64,000 nt of DNA from Affinundibacterium baiyunense (GCF_018139645.1 NZ_JAGSPM010000004.1:124001-188000), one strand, 5' to 3'; numbered from the stretch's first letter, positions 1 through 9,184 are shown. Numbers and translations: made by a program. The notes: generated by a model not told the origin, from the letters alone.

Positions 1-32
1 TCCGACCTAGCTCAAACTATGTCGGATTTTTT
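1..32 (+). terminator. Rho-independent terminator of a gene left of the window
   Basis: TCCGAC at 1-6 pairs with GTCGGA at 21-26 and is followed by a run of T at 27-32. The stem may continue left of the window. It would end a rightward transcript from outside, and it separates that transcript from the leftward molybdenum hydroxylase gene. Confidence 0.6.
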
Positions 33-68
33 ACTTTGTCATTACGCCGTTAATTACGGCGCAAACAT

Positions 69-2324
69 CTATGACCAGCGCAAATCATTGCGAGACAAAG
101 GCAATTGTCGAACACGCTTACCAGTCGCCGCAAAAATCGCGTTACAGACTGCTGGAGCCAACGGTGGGAATGCGGGTTCCCCTAATCCTGTGACGGGGAA
201 ATTGCTCTTCAAGAAATGCACATCAATCTTGGTCGGAGAATCTGGCATGCGTAATAAACCATACTCACCAAAATTACCCTGCACAATACGACCACGCTGA
301 ATATCAAGTTCAGGGAACATCAGGGTGCTGATACCGTCAATGACAGAGCCTTGTACTTGATTTTCAGCGCCACTCATATTCACAATTTGTGACCCGATAT
401 CCGTAACAACGACGACGCGATCTACCTTTAATTGCCCCTCTTTCGAGACCGTCACCTCAGCGACTTCGGCGATATAACCACGATGGCTAAAATGGAATGC
501 AATCCCCTGCCCCTGACCACGCGGGAACTGACGTTTTCCCCATCCAGATTTCTCGGCCACCATCTTCAAAACATTGCGCATACGGTTCACATTGTATGGT
601 TGCCCACGTTCACCCGTGCCTTGCATCACATCTTTATCACCCAGTATTTCAAGACGGAATTCCAATGGATCACGATTAGCGGCATGTGCTAATTCATCGA
701 TAAAGCTATGGAATACCCAAGCAAACACATTGCTGCCTGGCGCCCGCCACGGTCCCATCGGCACACCAGTTTCCATTGGTGTTTGTTCCAACAAACAGTT
801 TTCCACCCATCGACCAGGAAACTCATCACCAGATAAACTTGCGCCGCTACCAGGTTGCAAAATACTCTTACCATCGCGCGTGACACGATTCGCAAATGTA
901 AGGAAATGATTGTGCCAAGCAGTTAGCTTACCTTTCGCATCAACACCACCACGCAAGAAATGGAAACCACCAGCGCGATAGTGATCATGTCGCATATCAT
1001 CTTCACGTGACCAAGTTAGCTTGACTGGCGCTTTCACTTTCATCGCAATTGCCGCTGCTTCAATCACGTAATCGGCACTCAAACGACGACCGAAACCACC
1101 ACCACTACGTGTCATGTGTAAAGTGATTTTTTCTTTTGGAATCTTCAGGATATTGGTGACAATTGCCTGACCCGCGGCTGGATTTTGAGTTGGCACCCAC
1201 ATTTCCAAACTACCGTCTTCTGGCTTATACCAAGCAGTACAGTTCTGTGGTTCGATACTTGCGTGTGAGATAAACGGATAACTGTAGCTCGCTTCAACGG
1301 TTTTGGCTGCACTCGCCAACGCGGCATTGACATCACCGTCTTTTCGCAGGTTAATCGCGCCGGTTTGCTTTGATGCTGCCATCGCTTTTGCGCTGAAGTC
1401 ATCCCAACTTTCATTGACAACCTTACCCTCGTCCCACACCACTTTTAATTGCTTACGCGCGCTAAAACTAGCCCAAGTTGATTCTGCAATAATCGCAACA
1501 CCGGGCATCAAGCCATTTAAATTATTAGTACCTTCGATGATGAAAGCATCGCGCACACCGGGCAAGGCCTTAATCGCTTCTAAATTTGCACTGACGACTT
1601 TACCGCCAAAGGCGGGGCATTTTTCGTACACGGCATACAACATACCTGGCAATTTCACATCAATCCCAAACAAGGGCTTGCCAGTGACGATGTCAGCATT
1701 ATCCACACCACCGATTCGGCTACCAATTAAACTGTACTTAGCAGGATCTTTCAGCTTAACTGTCTTCACATCTGGCACTGGCAAACTAGCTGCTTTACTC
1801 ACCAAACTAGCATAACTTGCTTGGCGCTTACTTGCCTTATGAAATACTTTGCTCTTTTCTGCATAACATTCTGTTGCGGCGACTTTCCAACTTTGTGCAG
1901 CAGCTTCGATTAACATGGTGCGCGCTAATGCGCCCAGCTTTAAAAACTCATCGTAATTCAAGGGTGTGGATAGAGAGCCGCCTGCAAATTGGCTACCATA
2001 GGCGGGGTTCAAATCCCCCTGCACAATCTTTACGTCTTTCCAATTCACCTCTAGTTCTTCGGCAATCACCATAGGCAGCGAAGTTTTAATCCCTTGCCCG
2101 ATCTCTGGCTGTTTTGAAATTAAGGTCACACTACCGTCGGTATCAATTTTGATTAACGCGCTTGGCGTAAAGGCGGCACCCGCAGTTGGTTTGCTAACCG
2201 ATTGCTGGGCATTGGCATCTGCCCCCCAAAAACTTGCCAGCACCAAAGCACCAGCACCCGCACTCGTTTGCTGTAAAAAATCACGACGAGAAGAATTGGC
2301 TAATTCTAAATCTACTGTTTTCAT
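69..2324 (-). CDS. Molybdopterin-binding subunit of an IorB-like aldehyde/isoquinoline oxidoreductase
   Basis: This is the large catalytic subunit of a xanthine-dehydrogenase-family molybdenum hydroxylase, 751 aa, which hydroxylates an aldehyde or N-heterocycle with water-derived oxygen. A twin-arginine motif (SSRRDFLQ, Arg13-Arg14) followed by an Ala-rich hydrophobic stretch predicts Tat export of the folded enzyme. The C-terminal part has GLGEP, with the Glu near residue 716 in the position of the conserved catalytic Glu of the family. The Gly-rich SGGGFGRR motif fits the cofactor-binding part. The start overlaps the stop of the iron-sulfur subunit gene by 4 bp (ATGA), so the two are one operon. 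No FAD subunit is present, as usual for IorAB-type enzymes, which pass electrons to a cytochrome. The substrate cannot be read from sequence. Confidence 0.88.
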   Translation of the reverse strand: MKTVDLELANSSRRDFLQQTSAGAGALVLASFWGADANAQQSVSKPTAGAAFTPSALIKIDTDGSVTLISKQPEIGQGIKTSLPMVIAEELEVNWKDVKIVQGDLNPAYGSQFAGGSLSTPLNYDEFLKLGALARTMLIEAAAQSWKVAATECYAEKSKVFHKASKRQASYASLVSKAASLPVPDVKTVKLKDPAKYSLIGSRIGGVDNADIVTGKPLFGIDVKLPGMLYAVYEKCPAFGGKVVSANLEAIKALPGVRDAFIIEGTNNLNGLMPGVAIIAESTWASFSARKQLKVVWDEGKVVNESWDDFSAKAMAASKQTGAINLRKDGDVNAALASAAKTVEASYSYPFISHASIEPQNCTAWYKPEDGSLEMWVPTQNPAAGQAIVTNILKIPKEKITLHMTRSGGGFGRRLSADYVIEAAAIAMKVKAPVKLTWSREDDMRHDHYRAGGFHFLRGGVDAKGKLTAWHNHFLTFANRVTRDGKSILQPGSGASLSGDEFPGRWVENCLLEQTPMETGVPMGPWRAPGSNVFAWVFHSFIDELAHAANRDPLEFRLEILGDKDVMQGTGERGQPYNVNRMRNVLKMVAEKSGWGKRQFPRGQGQGIAFHFSHRGYIAEVAEVTVSKEGQLKVDRVVVVTDIGSQIVNMSGAENQVQGSVIDGISTLMFPELDIQRGRIVQGNFGEYGLLRMPDSPTKIDVHFLKSNFPVTGLGEPAFPPLAPAVCNAIFAATGKRVRQLPLSRNDLRWS

Positions 2325-2800
2325 TTTTTACCTTTCTGTGTACGAGCGATTTCAGCAGCACGGTGTATGCCTGCGCGGATACGCAAGTAGGTCGCACAAC
2401 GGCATAAGTTGCCGCCCATCGCAGCATCGATATCAGCATCGCTAGGATTCGGATTATCTTTCAATAGAGCAGCAGCACTCATAATCTGTCCCGCTTGACA
2501 GTAGCCACATTGCGGCACGTCCAGCTCTTGCCAAGCTTGCTGCAATGGATGCGCTGCTTTCGGATCAATGCCTTCTATCGTTGTCACTTTTTGACGACCA
2601 ACACTGGATACCGGCGTCATACAGGAGCGTGTCGGCACGCCATTAATCTGCACCATACAAGCACCACACTGGCCGACACCGCAACCGTACTTGGTACCAC
2701 TTAAATCCAATGAATCTCGCAATGCCCAAAGTAAAGGCGTATCTGGCACAACATCAAGCGACTTGGTCGCGCCATTCACATTCAAAGTATATTTCGTCAT
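2321..2800 (-). CDS. (2Fe-2S)-binding subunit of the IorAB-like oxidoreductase
   Basis: This is the small electron-transfer subunit, 159 aa. It carries the two [2Fe-2S] clusters of the family. The N-terminal plant-ferredoxin-type cluster uses Cys40, Cys45, Cys48 and Cys60 (C-x4-C-x2-C-x11-C). The C-terminal helical cluster uses Cys98, Cys101, Cys133 and Cys135 (CGYC and CRC). It has no signal peptide, so it probably crosses the membrane with its Tat-signal-bearing partner. A GAGGAG ribosome-binding site lies just upstream of the ATG. It is the first gene of the pair. No MoCo-maturation gene or cytochrome c partner is seen beside it, although these often accompany such operons. Confidence 0.9.
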   Translation of the reverse strand: MTKYTLNVNGATKSLDVVPDTPLLWALRDSLDLSGTKYGCGVGQCGACMVQINGVPTRSCMTPVSSVGRQKVTTIEGIDPKAAHPLQQAWQELDVPQCGYCQAGQIMSAAALLKDNPNPSDADIDAAMGGNLCRCATYLRIRAGIHRAAEIARTQKGKK

Positions 2801-2913
2801 AAAAGCTCCTCGTTTTCAAACACGAAAACATGCGTGCTTGTTTGGTCTGTATTAGGTAAGTGTTGTATCAGTGTTGCGTCGGTGCTGCGATAGTCAGCAA
2901 CATAGGCAAATAC

Positions 2914-3630
2914 TCATTGCGCACAAGTGGCGGCAATTTCTTTATCTAACTCTCTTTTTTGTTGATTCAACATTTGCATCGTTTGAGCATCTGCACCAGT
3001 ACGCAAATTCGCCTTAATAATTTCCATTTGATTTTTTAAGTTTGGACATGGCAATCGTTTTTTTGCTGCCATGACCGATGCGTCTGGCGAGATTTGCTCG
3101 CTATTCACTTCTTTCACAACTTTATCGTTAGCTTGAGATGTCTGTGCGGCTCTTTGCGCTTGTTTTTGTTGTAGTTGTCGCAAAGCCTGCATATCAGCCT
3201 CAGTTGCCTCAGCTAGCGCGAATTGTCTATTTCTATCTTTCTCTTCCATACAATTCTTCTCTATGCTCGCTCGAATATCATTGATATTTCCACGCACGGC
3301 ATAGACATCGGCAATCAATCGTCTATTTTCTGCATCTGATGATTTCGCGAGCAAATCACTTTGCTGTGCGCCCGCTTCACGCATCCAAATGATTTTCTTC
3401 GCCTCTTCACTACGTCGCTTGCATGCTGGATCAACACGAACCGCAGAATTCAGCTCGTTTATATCTACTTTTTTTGCACTGCCAATCACAACACCCGCTT
3501 GCCCCGTGCATGGTTTATCTTGATAACTACTGCCACATCGATACATGGTCTGCGCATGCGTGTCGACAGCCACTAATACGCATGCAATCGCAAACAAGTA
3601 ACGCAAAGGCAAGAACAAATTAATGGTCAT
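2914..3630 (-). CDS. Secreted DUF4124-like protein with a coiled-coil tail
   Basis: This 238 aa protein has a clear signal peptide of about 26 residues ending THA, followed by a short Cys-containing segment (MYRCGSSYQDKPC). That segment resembles the DUF4124 pattern seen in many betaproteobacterial periplasmic proteins. The rest is helical and rich in Gln, Lys and Glu (about residues 95-175, including QLQQKQAQRAAQ), which suggests a coiled coil. Further Cys residues (ACKRR, KNCMEE, LPCPN, ATCAQ) could form disulfides. It is transcribed leftward as a single gene. The function is unknown, and the DUF4124 assignment rests on the N-terminal pattern only. Confidence 0.65.
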   Translation of the reverse strand: MTINLFLPLRYLFAIACVLVAVDTHAQTMYRCGSSYQDKPCTGQAGVVIGSAKKVDINELNSAVRVDPACKRRSEEAKKIIWMREAGAQQSDLLAKSSDAENRRLIADVYAVRGNINDIRASIEKNCMEEKDRNRQFALAEATEADMQALRQLQQKQAQRAAQTSQANDKVVKEVNSEQISPDASVMAAKKRLPCPNLKNQMEIIKANLRTGADAQTMQMLNQQKRELDKEIAATCAQ

Positions 3631-3670
3631 AGAATGTCAGATTAAACGTATTAGGTAGTCATGCAACACA

Positions 3671-3711
3671 ATAAAAAAGCCCAAATAACACATCGGTCAT
3701 CGGGCTTTTCT
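3671..3711 (-). terminator. Terminator after the exported methyltransferase-like gene
   Basis: On the minus strand, AAAAGCCCG and its partner GGGCTTTTTT bracket an 18-20 base loop and end in a T run. It lies about 20 bp past the stop of the methyltransferase-like gene and ahead of the secreted DUF4124-like gene, so the two are probably separate units. Confidence 0.6.
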
Positions 3712-3728
3712 GTGGATTGACGAAGCAA

Positions 3729-4496
3729 TTATGGCTTCACAAACTTGAGCGTCATACGATCACTCTCACCAATCGCTAGATATTTTTCTTTATCCGTCTC
3801 TTTATTCGTAAGGACTGGTGGTAATGCCCATACGCCGCCAGGATGATTTGCCGTATCTTTCGAATTTGCATTGATCTCTGACTTCGCCGCCAATTTAAAT
3901 CCCACGCTTTCTGCCAGCTTAATCACAAAAGCTTCGTGCACATAACCGCTACTCGCCTTCGCATCTTGCGTTGCGCTAGCAGGCAAACGATGTTCAACCA
4001 CGCCAAACACACCGCCTGGTTTTAACGTATCAAATGCACTTTGAAACACCTCTTTCGCAGCTGTGTCACTGGCGCTAATCCAATTGTGCACATTGCGGAA
4101 GGTCAACACGACGTCAACGCTATTTTTGGGTGCGTAGTCTATTTTCTTGCCCGGCGCAAATTCACCGTAAGCGACTTTATCGTATACCGCTGGCGTTCCA
4201 TCAAGACGTGTTTTCAATCGTGGACTCGCGCCCGCCAAGATCAATTTGCCATCTTTACGCACATAAGGTGCCAAAATTTCTGTATACCATCCGGCACCGG
4301 GAGCAAGCTCTACCACGGTCGATTTTGCCGCCACACCAAAAAATTGCAGAGTTTCGTATGGATGACGCGCTGCATCACGCGTGACGTTCGCCGGAGTCCG
4401 TTGTTCACCTGCGATCGCTGTTTTCAACGCATCATTCGCATACGCAGCCTGTGCGCTGATTGCGGTCAATGCGAAAGCCATTAATAATTTTTTCAT
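3729..4496 (-). CDS. Class I SAM-dependent methyltransferase-fold protein with signal peptide
   Basis: This 255 aa protein has a cleavable Sec signal (about residues 1-20, ending AYA). The mature part has a Rossmann methyltransferase core. VVELAPGAGWYTEIL near residue 60 is motif I, and VDVVLTFRNVHNW, followed by LKPGGVFGVVEH, matches the later motifs. Such exported methyltransferase-like proteins are common in proteobacteria and annotated only by fold. S-adenosylmethionine is not known to be available in the periplasm, so the real activity is uncertain. The gene stands alone with its own terminator. A tandem 12-bp repeat lies in its upstream region. Confidence 0.75.
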   Translation of the reverse strand: MKKLLMAFALTAISAQAAYANDALKTAIAGEQRTPANVTRDAARHPYETLQFFGVAAKSTVVELAPGAGWYTEILAPYVRKDGKLILAGASPRLKTRLDGTPAVYDKVAYGEFAPGKKIDYAPKNSVDVVLTFRNVHNWISASDTAAKEVFQSAFDTLKPGGVFGVVEHRLPASATQDAKASSGYVHEAFVIKLAESVGFKLAAKSEINANSKDTANHPGGVWALPPVLTNKETDKEKYLAIGESDRMTLKFVKP

Positions 4497-4681
4497 CGTT
4501 TCTCCAATTTATTATCGTTAAAACTGCTAATTTTTGCTTGGTTATGGTCGCCATAATTGAGACAACTCTGATAATCACTATTCTTGTAACTGCATGCCTC
4601 GACAAATCTTACTACCGTTCGAAAGACCATGCAGAATCGAGAATGCAAACTAATTGCAGCGATTAGAACCAAACTCCATAG

Positions 4682-4704
4682 ATTAGTTCACTAATTAGTT
4701 CACT
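4682..4704. repeat. Two tandem copies of an 11-bp motif on a 12-bp period
   Basis: ATTAGTTCACT occurs at 4682-4692 and again at 4694-4704. It lies between the HDOD gene and the exported methyltransferase-like gene, in the upstream region of the latter. It may be a regulator site or chance. Confidence 0.5.
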
Positions 4705-4739
4705 CATGACCCGATATTTTTTGACAATATCTCGCGTGC

Positions 4740-5642
4740 TTAGGCAATCACTCGCAAGATTTGCGCCATTTCTTGCCGTGTTTCGGTCATCAAACGAATT
4801 GCTGATTCTTCATTTAAGCCGAGATTTTTTAAAGCACCCGGTACGTTAGTCCAATCAATATCTTGCAAAGATTGCTTCACAAAGCCGGCATCTAAGAAAT
4901 CGGCTGCTGCCACCACATCGGTTAAAGTTGGCCGCGTGTGCAGAGGCAAATCGGTGCGTTTTCTATCCATCACAGCTTCTCGAATATCGTCAGAAACTTC
5001 CCAACTCTCAAGAATTGCAGCACCAATATCGGCGTGCCATTGATCGATTAATTCCCACAAGGCCTGATCAGATGTGAACAAACCCTGATATTGATGTGCG
5101 CGACTTAAAATATAAAATTTTCCAATGTCATGTAATAGCCCAGCGACCATTGCCTTATCCGCGCTAAGTTTCGTTCGGTTTCTGGCGATCACATACGATA
5201 GTGCCGCAACGCGCATACTACGCGTCCACAGCCCTTCCATTTGTTCTGACTTCGAGGTGTTGTCCTGTTGGTCTTTTAATTGCTTCATGCCGACGGAAAT
5301 CGCTACATTTCTAACGACACTAAACCCCAACAAAGTAACCGCGACACGTAGCTCTTCGATTTTCTTAGTACTTCTATTAAACATCGCCGAGTTAGACAGC
5401 ATCAGTACTTGTGCCGATAACACTGGCTCGGTGCTAATAATTCTCGCGACTTGCTCGGTGGGCATATCTGGATCATCCAGCGCTTGACGAATTTTCATCG
5501 TTGCTTTCAATGACGTAGGAAAAACTAAGTTGCGAGATGAAAGCTCGGCACTTAATCCCTTAATAAACTCAAATTCAGATTCTCGTTGATTCATTGCTAA
5601 AAATAGATAAGTTCGTTGACGAAGATAATCATAACTTGCCAT
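4740..5642 (-). CDS. HDOD domain-containing protein
   Basis: This 300 aa cytoplasmic protein matches the HDOD family. An N-terminal helical segment (LSSRNLVFPTSLKATMKIRQ) is followed by LARIISTEP-like helices (VARIISTEPVLSAQVLMLSN) and the HD-type remnant AGLLHDIGKFYIL near residue 170. HDOD proteins are regulatory scaffolds linked to cyclic-di-GMP signalling, motility and stress, and usually lack phosphodiesterase activity. It is divergently placed from the 5835-7004 pair, which includes a PilZ protein, so a link to cyclic-di-GMP control is plausible but not shown. Confidence 0.82.
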   Translation of the reverse strand: MASYDYLRQRTYLFLAMNQRESEFEFIKGLSAELSSRNLVFPTSLKATMKIRQALDDPDMPTEQVARIISTEPVLSAQVLMLSNSAMFNRSTKKIEELRVAVTLLGFSVVRNVAISVGMKQLKDQQDNTSKSEQMEGLWTRSMRVAALSYVIARNRTKLSADKAMVAGLLHDIGKFYILSRAHQYQGLFTSDQALWELIDQWHADIGAAILESWEVSDDIREAVMDRKRTDLPLHTRPTLTDVVAAADFLDAGFVKQSLQDIDWTNVPGALKNLGLNEESAIRLMTETRQEMAQILRVIA

Positions 5643-5834
5643 AGTAAAACAAATGCAGGATGCGGTCTCGATTTATCGAGAGAAGTGAAGCATTTTGTGG
5701 AAAAATTAGAAATCGCCTCGTGCTAGCCACATGTGAGATGCAATTCTTGCTAAAAACCACAGTTTCCGTTGGGACAGAAGTCACTTTCTGGTAATCTAAC
5801 TAACAATACTTAAATACGGAAGAGAGCGTCACGC

Positions 5835-6206
5835 ATGTTTACCGAAGACGATTTTTTTGCCATCAGTAAGTTTCTTAAATTAGGGGTAAAAATTACTGTT
5901 AAAAATCCTATGGGCCAACGTCCGTTATTTGCTTGTAATTTTCCCAATCCTAAAGGCGGCGTCGTCAACATTGAGGTTAGCAGTCTGTATGATGTCGAAA
6001 GAAAATTACGCGCACTACTGGCAAGCGATATCCCCGTAAAAACGAAACTCACACCGTTCACCTATTTGGGTACCAATTTCGAAGGTGTTTTGTATTGCGT
6101 CAAAGGAACTAATGATTTTGTCGTGCAAGAGACACGCAATTTATTTGGTATGGAATCGAAAGCAGTCATACGCAGCGCAGAACACTTTATTCAATTATTA
6201 CAATAA
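5835..6206 (+). CDS. Conserved-looking hypothetical protein, 123 aa
   Basis: I do not recognise a family. The protein is small, soluble and mixed alpha/beta, with no signal peptide or membrane segment. It begins MFTEDDFFAISKFLKLGVKI and has one Cys near residue 36 and another near 92. Codon use resembles its neighbours. It lies 63 bp upstream of the PilZ/YcgR-like gene on the same strand and diverges from the HDOD gene, so it may share their regulation. It could be a small adaptor in cyclic-di-GMP or motility control, but that is only context. Confidence 0.6.
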   Translation: MFTEDDFFAISKFLKLGVKITVKNPMGQRPLFACNFPNPKGGVVNIEVSSLYDVERKLRALLASDIPVKTKLTPFTYLGTNFEGVLYCVKGTNDFVVQETRNLFGMESKAVIRSAEHFIQLLQ

Positions 6207-6269
6207 GAAATTGCCTCGACATCGCATTCGCAAAGTAGTGGCAATCGAATTACATAGCAAAGGAAGTTC

Positions 6270-7004
6270 ATGGCGGTTTCACTCAGCAATGAACAAATCG
6301 AGGAACGATATTTTTTACTTGGCCAAGTAGAAATCCTCAGTGTTTTAAACGACCTCGCGCATCGACGTGAACCGGTATCGGTTTATTTTAATGGCGGACA
6401 GAATTTTATATTGAGTCTAATTCTGTCTGCTCGCCCAGATGGCTTGGTGTTTGATCTTGGTGGTGATCCCAAAGCAAATGCCCTATTAGAAAAAGCACCG
6501 CAATGTGTATTCATGGCATTTCCTGATGGTATACGTGTGCAGTTTACTGGCGTCAACCCACAACGATTTAGTTGGGGTGAACAGGACGCATTTTGGGTTC
6601 CGATCCCAAGTCGCATTATTCGCCTACAGCGCAGAGAAAGTTACCGAAACCAGCTACCAATTGCCAATCCCTTTCGCGCTAAATTGAGTGACCTTGATGG
6701 TGATTTAATCGCAAACTGGCCGATTCACGATCTCAGCGTCGGCGGTTTCGGTGTAACGATTGATGGTGAACCCAAATTCAAGGTTGGCGATACCATACAC
6801 CGCGTCTGGATCACATTATCACCAAAGTCGAATTTACATTGCCCAGTGGTAGTACGACACATTACACCGATTGATCAACACAAAGGAATTCGCTATCAGA
6901 TCGGTTTTAGTTTTGTCGACTTACCACGAGCTATGGATATCGCGATACAACGCACTATTATCAATATCGAGTATGAACGGCATCGCTTAATCGGAAAGAA
7001 ATAA
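6270..7004 (+). CDS. PilZ domain protein, YcgR-like flagellar brake family
   Basis: This 244 aa protein has the YcgR layout: an N-terminal YcgR-N-like beta domain (about 1-115) and a C-terminal PilZ domain (about 118-235). The cyclic-di-GMP-binding residues are visible as RRESYR (121-126) at the domain junction and DLSVGG (154-159). YcgR binds cyclic-di-GMP and slows the flagellar motor. No flagellar genes are in the window, so a motor target is inferred from the family. An AAAGGAAG ribosome-binding site precedes the ATG. The next gene, alkB, starts 3 bp after the stop. Confidence 0.85.
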   Translation: MAVSLSNEQIEERYFLLGQVEILSVLNDLAHRREPVSVYFNGGQNFILSLILSARPDGLVFDLGGDPKANALLEKAPQCVFMAFPDGIRVQFTGVNPQRFSWGEQDAFWVPIPSRIIRLQRRESYRNQLPIANPFRAKLSDLDGDLIANWPIHDLSVGGFGVTIDGEPKFKVGDTIHRVWITLSPKSNLHCPVVVRHITPIDQHKGIRYQIGFSFVDLPRAMDIAIQRTIINIEYERHRLIGKK

Positions 7005-7007
7005 ACT

Positions 7008-7631
7008 ATGCAGTCTTCCTTGTTCGATGTTGAGCAAACGGGTGAGCGAATTTTACTGAAAGATGCACAGCTAGATTACCACCCTAATTTCTATACACAG
7101 ATCGCAGCAGATCAATTGTTTGATCAACTCGTGCAGGGAATAGCTTGGCGTCAAGATGCAATTACCATCGCTGGGATTCAACGACTACAACCACGATTAA
7201 GTGCTTGGTATGGCGACGCCAACGCCGAATATACCTACTCCGGTTTGCGTTTAACTCCTATCATCTGGAACCGAGAACTACTGACCATCAAACAAGCGAT
7301 TGAAGCGCATAGCGGCTATCGCTTCAACAGCGTGTTACTCAATTATTACCGCGACCAACATGACAGCATGGGCTGGCATAGTGACGATGAGCCTGAGCTG
7401 GGAAGGCAACCGGTAATCGCCTCGTTAAGTTTAGGTGGGATTCGAGAATTTATCCTGAAACATAAATTCGACAAACAATTACGCTATAAAATTCCACTAA
7501 CGCACGGCAGTCTGTTGATTATGTCCGGTAATACACAAAGTCATTGGCAACATGCGATTGCCAAAGAAAAGCATCCCTGTGCAGCGCGCATCAACTTAAC
7601 TTTTCGGCAGATTATTCCAAAGTCGCCCTGA
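7008..7631 (+). CDS. Alpha-ketoglutarate-dependent DNA repair dioxygenase, AlkB family
   Basis: This 207 aa Fe(II)/2-oxoglutarate enzyme oxidatively removes alkyl lesions from DNA bases. The iron triad is visible: HSDDE gives His124 and Asp126, and WQHAIAK gives His182. Arg194 and Arg200 (ARINLTFRQ) are placed to bind 2-oxoglutarate. The LNYYRDQHDSMGWHSDDE stretch is typical of the AlkB2/AlkB3-like subgroup. It starts 3 bp after the PilZ gene, so the two are probably cotranscribed although functionally unrelated. No Ada-type regulator is nearby. Confidence 0.9.
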   Translation: MQSSLFDVEQTGERILLKDAQLDYHPNFYTQIAADQLFDQLVQGIAWRQDAITIAGIQRLQPRLSAWYGDANAEYTYSGLRLTPIIWNRELLTIKQAIEAHSGYRFNSVLLNYYRDQHDSMGWHSDDEPELGRQPVIASLSLGGIREFILKHKFDKQLRYKIPLTHGSLLIMSGNTQSHWQHAIAKEKHPCAARINLTFRQIIPKSP

Positions 7632-7700
7632 CTACCGTCTCGTACACCGATTCGCCTCCGCGAACCATACATTTACCTACTGTTCGCCGTCTTTTTCGCT

Positions 7701-7730
7701 ATTCACCGACCGATTACTGTCATTCACCGA
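7701..7730 (+). promoter_or_regulatory. Candidate LytTR-type tandem binding site
   Basis: ATTCACCGA is repeated exactly at 7701-7709 and 7722-7730. The repeats are on the same strand with a 12-base gap, giving a 21-bp period of two helical turns. LytTR regulators bind direct repeats with this kind of spacing; for example, the BtsR/YehT target is two ACCG-containing boxes with a similar period. The site lies about 110 bp before a gene cluster that ends in a LytTR regulator. Binding is inferred. Confidence 0.4.
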
Positions 7731-7839
7731 ATACCGCATGACTTCTCAAAAGCACTGTTTTATCTTATCGATGTGGCGCAAACATGAGCGCGTTCAAACA
7801 ATCAAATTCAAGATCATTGCAACATCGAAAGGAAATATC

Positions 7840-8196
7840 ATGTCAGAGCAAACTATCAGCAAAACGCACAAAAGCAAAGACAGCTTCAGTTTCGGCATCA
7901 TTTTGATTTTACTAGGCGGATTCTTTTTATTTGACCGTTTAGATTACATTGATGCACGTGATTACTTCAAATACTGGCCAGCATTAATTGCGATCTCTGG
8001 AATTATATGTGCAGTGCGCGCAGAGCGTATCTCAGAAGTGCTTGATGGCCTGATGCAAATTGGTATCGCAGCTTGGTTGTACGCGGTAACGCAAAAATTA
8101 TACGGATTAACATTCAGCAATAGCTGGCCACTGTTTATCATCGCCGCTGGCTTGAGTATGGTCATTAAATATTTTGCGGATAAACCAAAGTCATAA
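7840..8196 (+). CDS. LiaF-like (DUF5668-type) small membrane protein
   Basis: This 118 aa protein has about four hydrophobic segments: FGIILILLGGFFLF, YWPALIAISGIICA, LMQIGIAAWLYAV and WPLFIIAAGLSMVI. The ILLGGFFLFDRL and YWPALI motifs are those of the DUF5668 or LiaF transmembrane region. I chose the ATG at 7840 because GAAAGGA precedes it at good distance; the longer frame from 7738 adds an uncharacteristic polar N-terminus without a ribosome site. The next gene encodes a larger protein with the same transmembrane pattern. The likely role is membrane sensing or regulation with the downstream kinase-regulator pair. Confidence 0.72.
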   Translation: MSEQTISKTHKSKDSFSFGIILILLGGFFLFDRLDYIDARDYFKYWPALIAISGIICAVRAERISEVLDGLMQIGIAAWLYAVTQKLYGLTFSNSWPLFIIAAGLSMVIKYFADKPKS

Positions 8197-8257
8197 ACAC
8201 ACATCAAGAACTTACATCTCATACTCGAATTAGCCATTTAAAAAACAGGATACCAAC

Positions 8258-8965
8258 ATGAAAAACGTCAATCCACAACAGCGCCTTGTTTTAGGTGCAT
8301 TCATCATCGCGTTCGGCGCGCTGGCTCTACTAGATAACTTACACATCTTTAACACACGTGATTTAATCCAATTTTGGCCAGCGGTCTTTATTGTCATCGG
8401 TGCCATCAAACTATCACAGGCGAATACGCGTTCTGGTTACATTATTGGTGGCGGCTTCATCACCGCAGGCGTCATCATCACACTCAATCGCATTGGCATT
8501 ATCAACTTCCGCATGCGTGATTGGTGGCCAGTATTGATGATTGCTGGTGGCCTCTTGATCATCTTTAAAGATAAGGCAAATCAAGTTTTCAAAGGATTTG
8601 GGGAAGAAGCATTCAAAAACAACGCGACGAACTCCAGTGATAACCATCTTGACGTCGTTGCGGTAATGAGTGGGCACCAAGGTAATATTGCTTCTAGTGA
8701 TTTTCGTGGTGGCGCGGTGACTGCAATTATGGGCGGCGCTGAACTTGATTTGCGTAATGCCGTTATTCAAACCGAAGCAGTACTGAATGTCACCGCGTTT
8801 TGGGGCGGTATCACACTGAAAATCCCAAGTGATTGGACTGTCGTCAATAACGGTTTTGCGTTTTTAGGTGGCATTGATGATTCCAGTATTCCATCAATGA
8901 ATGCAAACAAACGTTTGATCATCACTGGCACCGCAGTGATGGGTGGCGTTGAAATAAAAAATTAA
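8258..8965 (+). CDS. LiaF-like membrane protein with C-terminal cell-wall-active antibiotic response domain
   Basis: This 235 aa protein begins with about four transmembrane segments (residues 1-110), with the repeated FWPAVFIVIG and WWPVLMIAGGLLIIF pattern of DUF5668. These are followed by a soluble beta-helix-like C-terminal domain (about 125-235) with GGAVTAIMGGAELDLR and WGGITLKIPSDW, the hallmark of LiaF/VraT-type proteins. In Firmicutes, LiaF restrains the LiaS kinase and responds to cell-envelope damage. Here it lies 219 bp upstream of a LytS-type kinase, which suggests an analogous but LytTR-based circuit. That link is inferred. Confidence 0.8.
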   Translation: MKNVNPQQRLVLGAFIIAFGALALLDNLHIFNTRDLIQFWPAVFIVIGAIKLSQANTRSGYIIGGGFITAGVIITLNRIGIINFRMRDWWPVLMIAGGLLIIFKDKANQVFKGFGEEAFKNNATNSSDNHLDVVAVMSGHQGNIASSDFRGGAVTAIMGGAELDLRNAVIQTEAVLNVTAFWGGITLKIPSDWTVVNNGFAFLGGIDDSSIPSMNANKRLIITGTAVMGGVEIKN

Positions 8966-9026
8966 TCCTTGTGTAAAACGAAATTGCATACACTGGTCAA
9001 TCAGTAATGCTCATACAGATGCGAAC

Positions 9027-9094
9027 ACAAATAGACGGGTGCTAATCAAAAAAACCAAGGGTAATTACAATGATTAGCACTCCAATCCATTTGT
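9027..9094. repeat. Long imperfect inverted repeat between the LiaF-like and kinase genes
   Basis: ACAAAT (9027-9032) plus GTGCTAATCA (9039-9048) pair with TGATTAGCAC (9071-9080) plus ATTTGT (9089-9094). A 6/8-base internal loop separates the two stem parts, and the apical loop is 22 bases. There is no T tract at the end, so it is not a typical intrinsic terminator. It could act as a transcript-processing hairpin or be the relic of a small palindromic element. Confidence 0.6.
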
Positions 9095-9184
9095 ATCTAA
9101 TTTTATATACAAGGCATTTCCTGATTTCCTAAAAATAGTACTTAGACTACATCCTAATTTCTTACTCACGAAGTTAAGCTAACG

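Noticed and set aside
1303..1815. 170-codon rightward frame inside the molybdenum enzyme gene
   Set aside because: It is antisense to a gene with clear family motifs and shows no coding sense of its own.
7738..7839. N-terminal extension of the first LiaF-like protein
   Set aside because: The added residues are polar and unlike the family, and the good ribosome site lies before the ATG at 7840.
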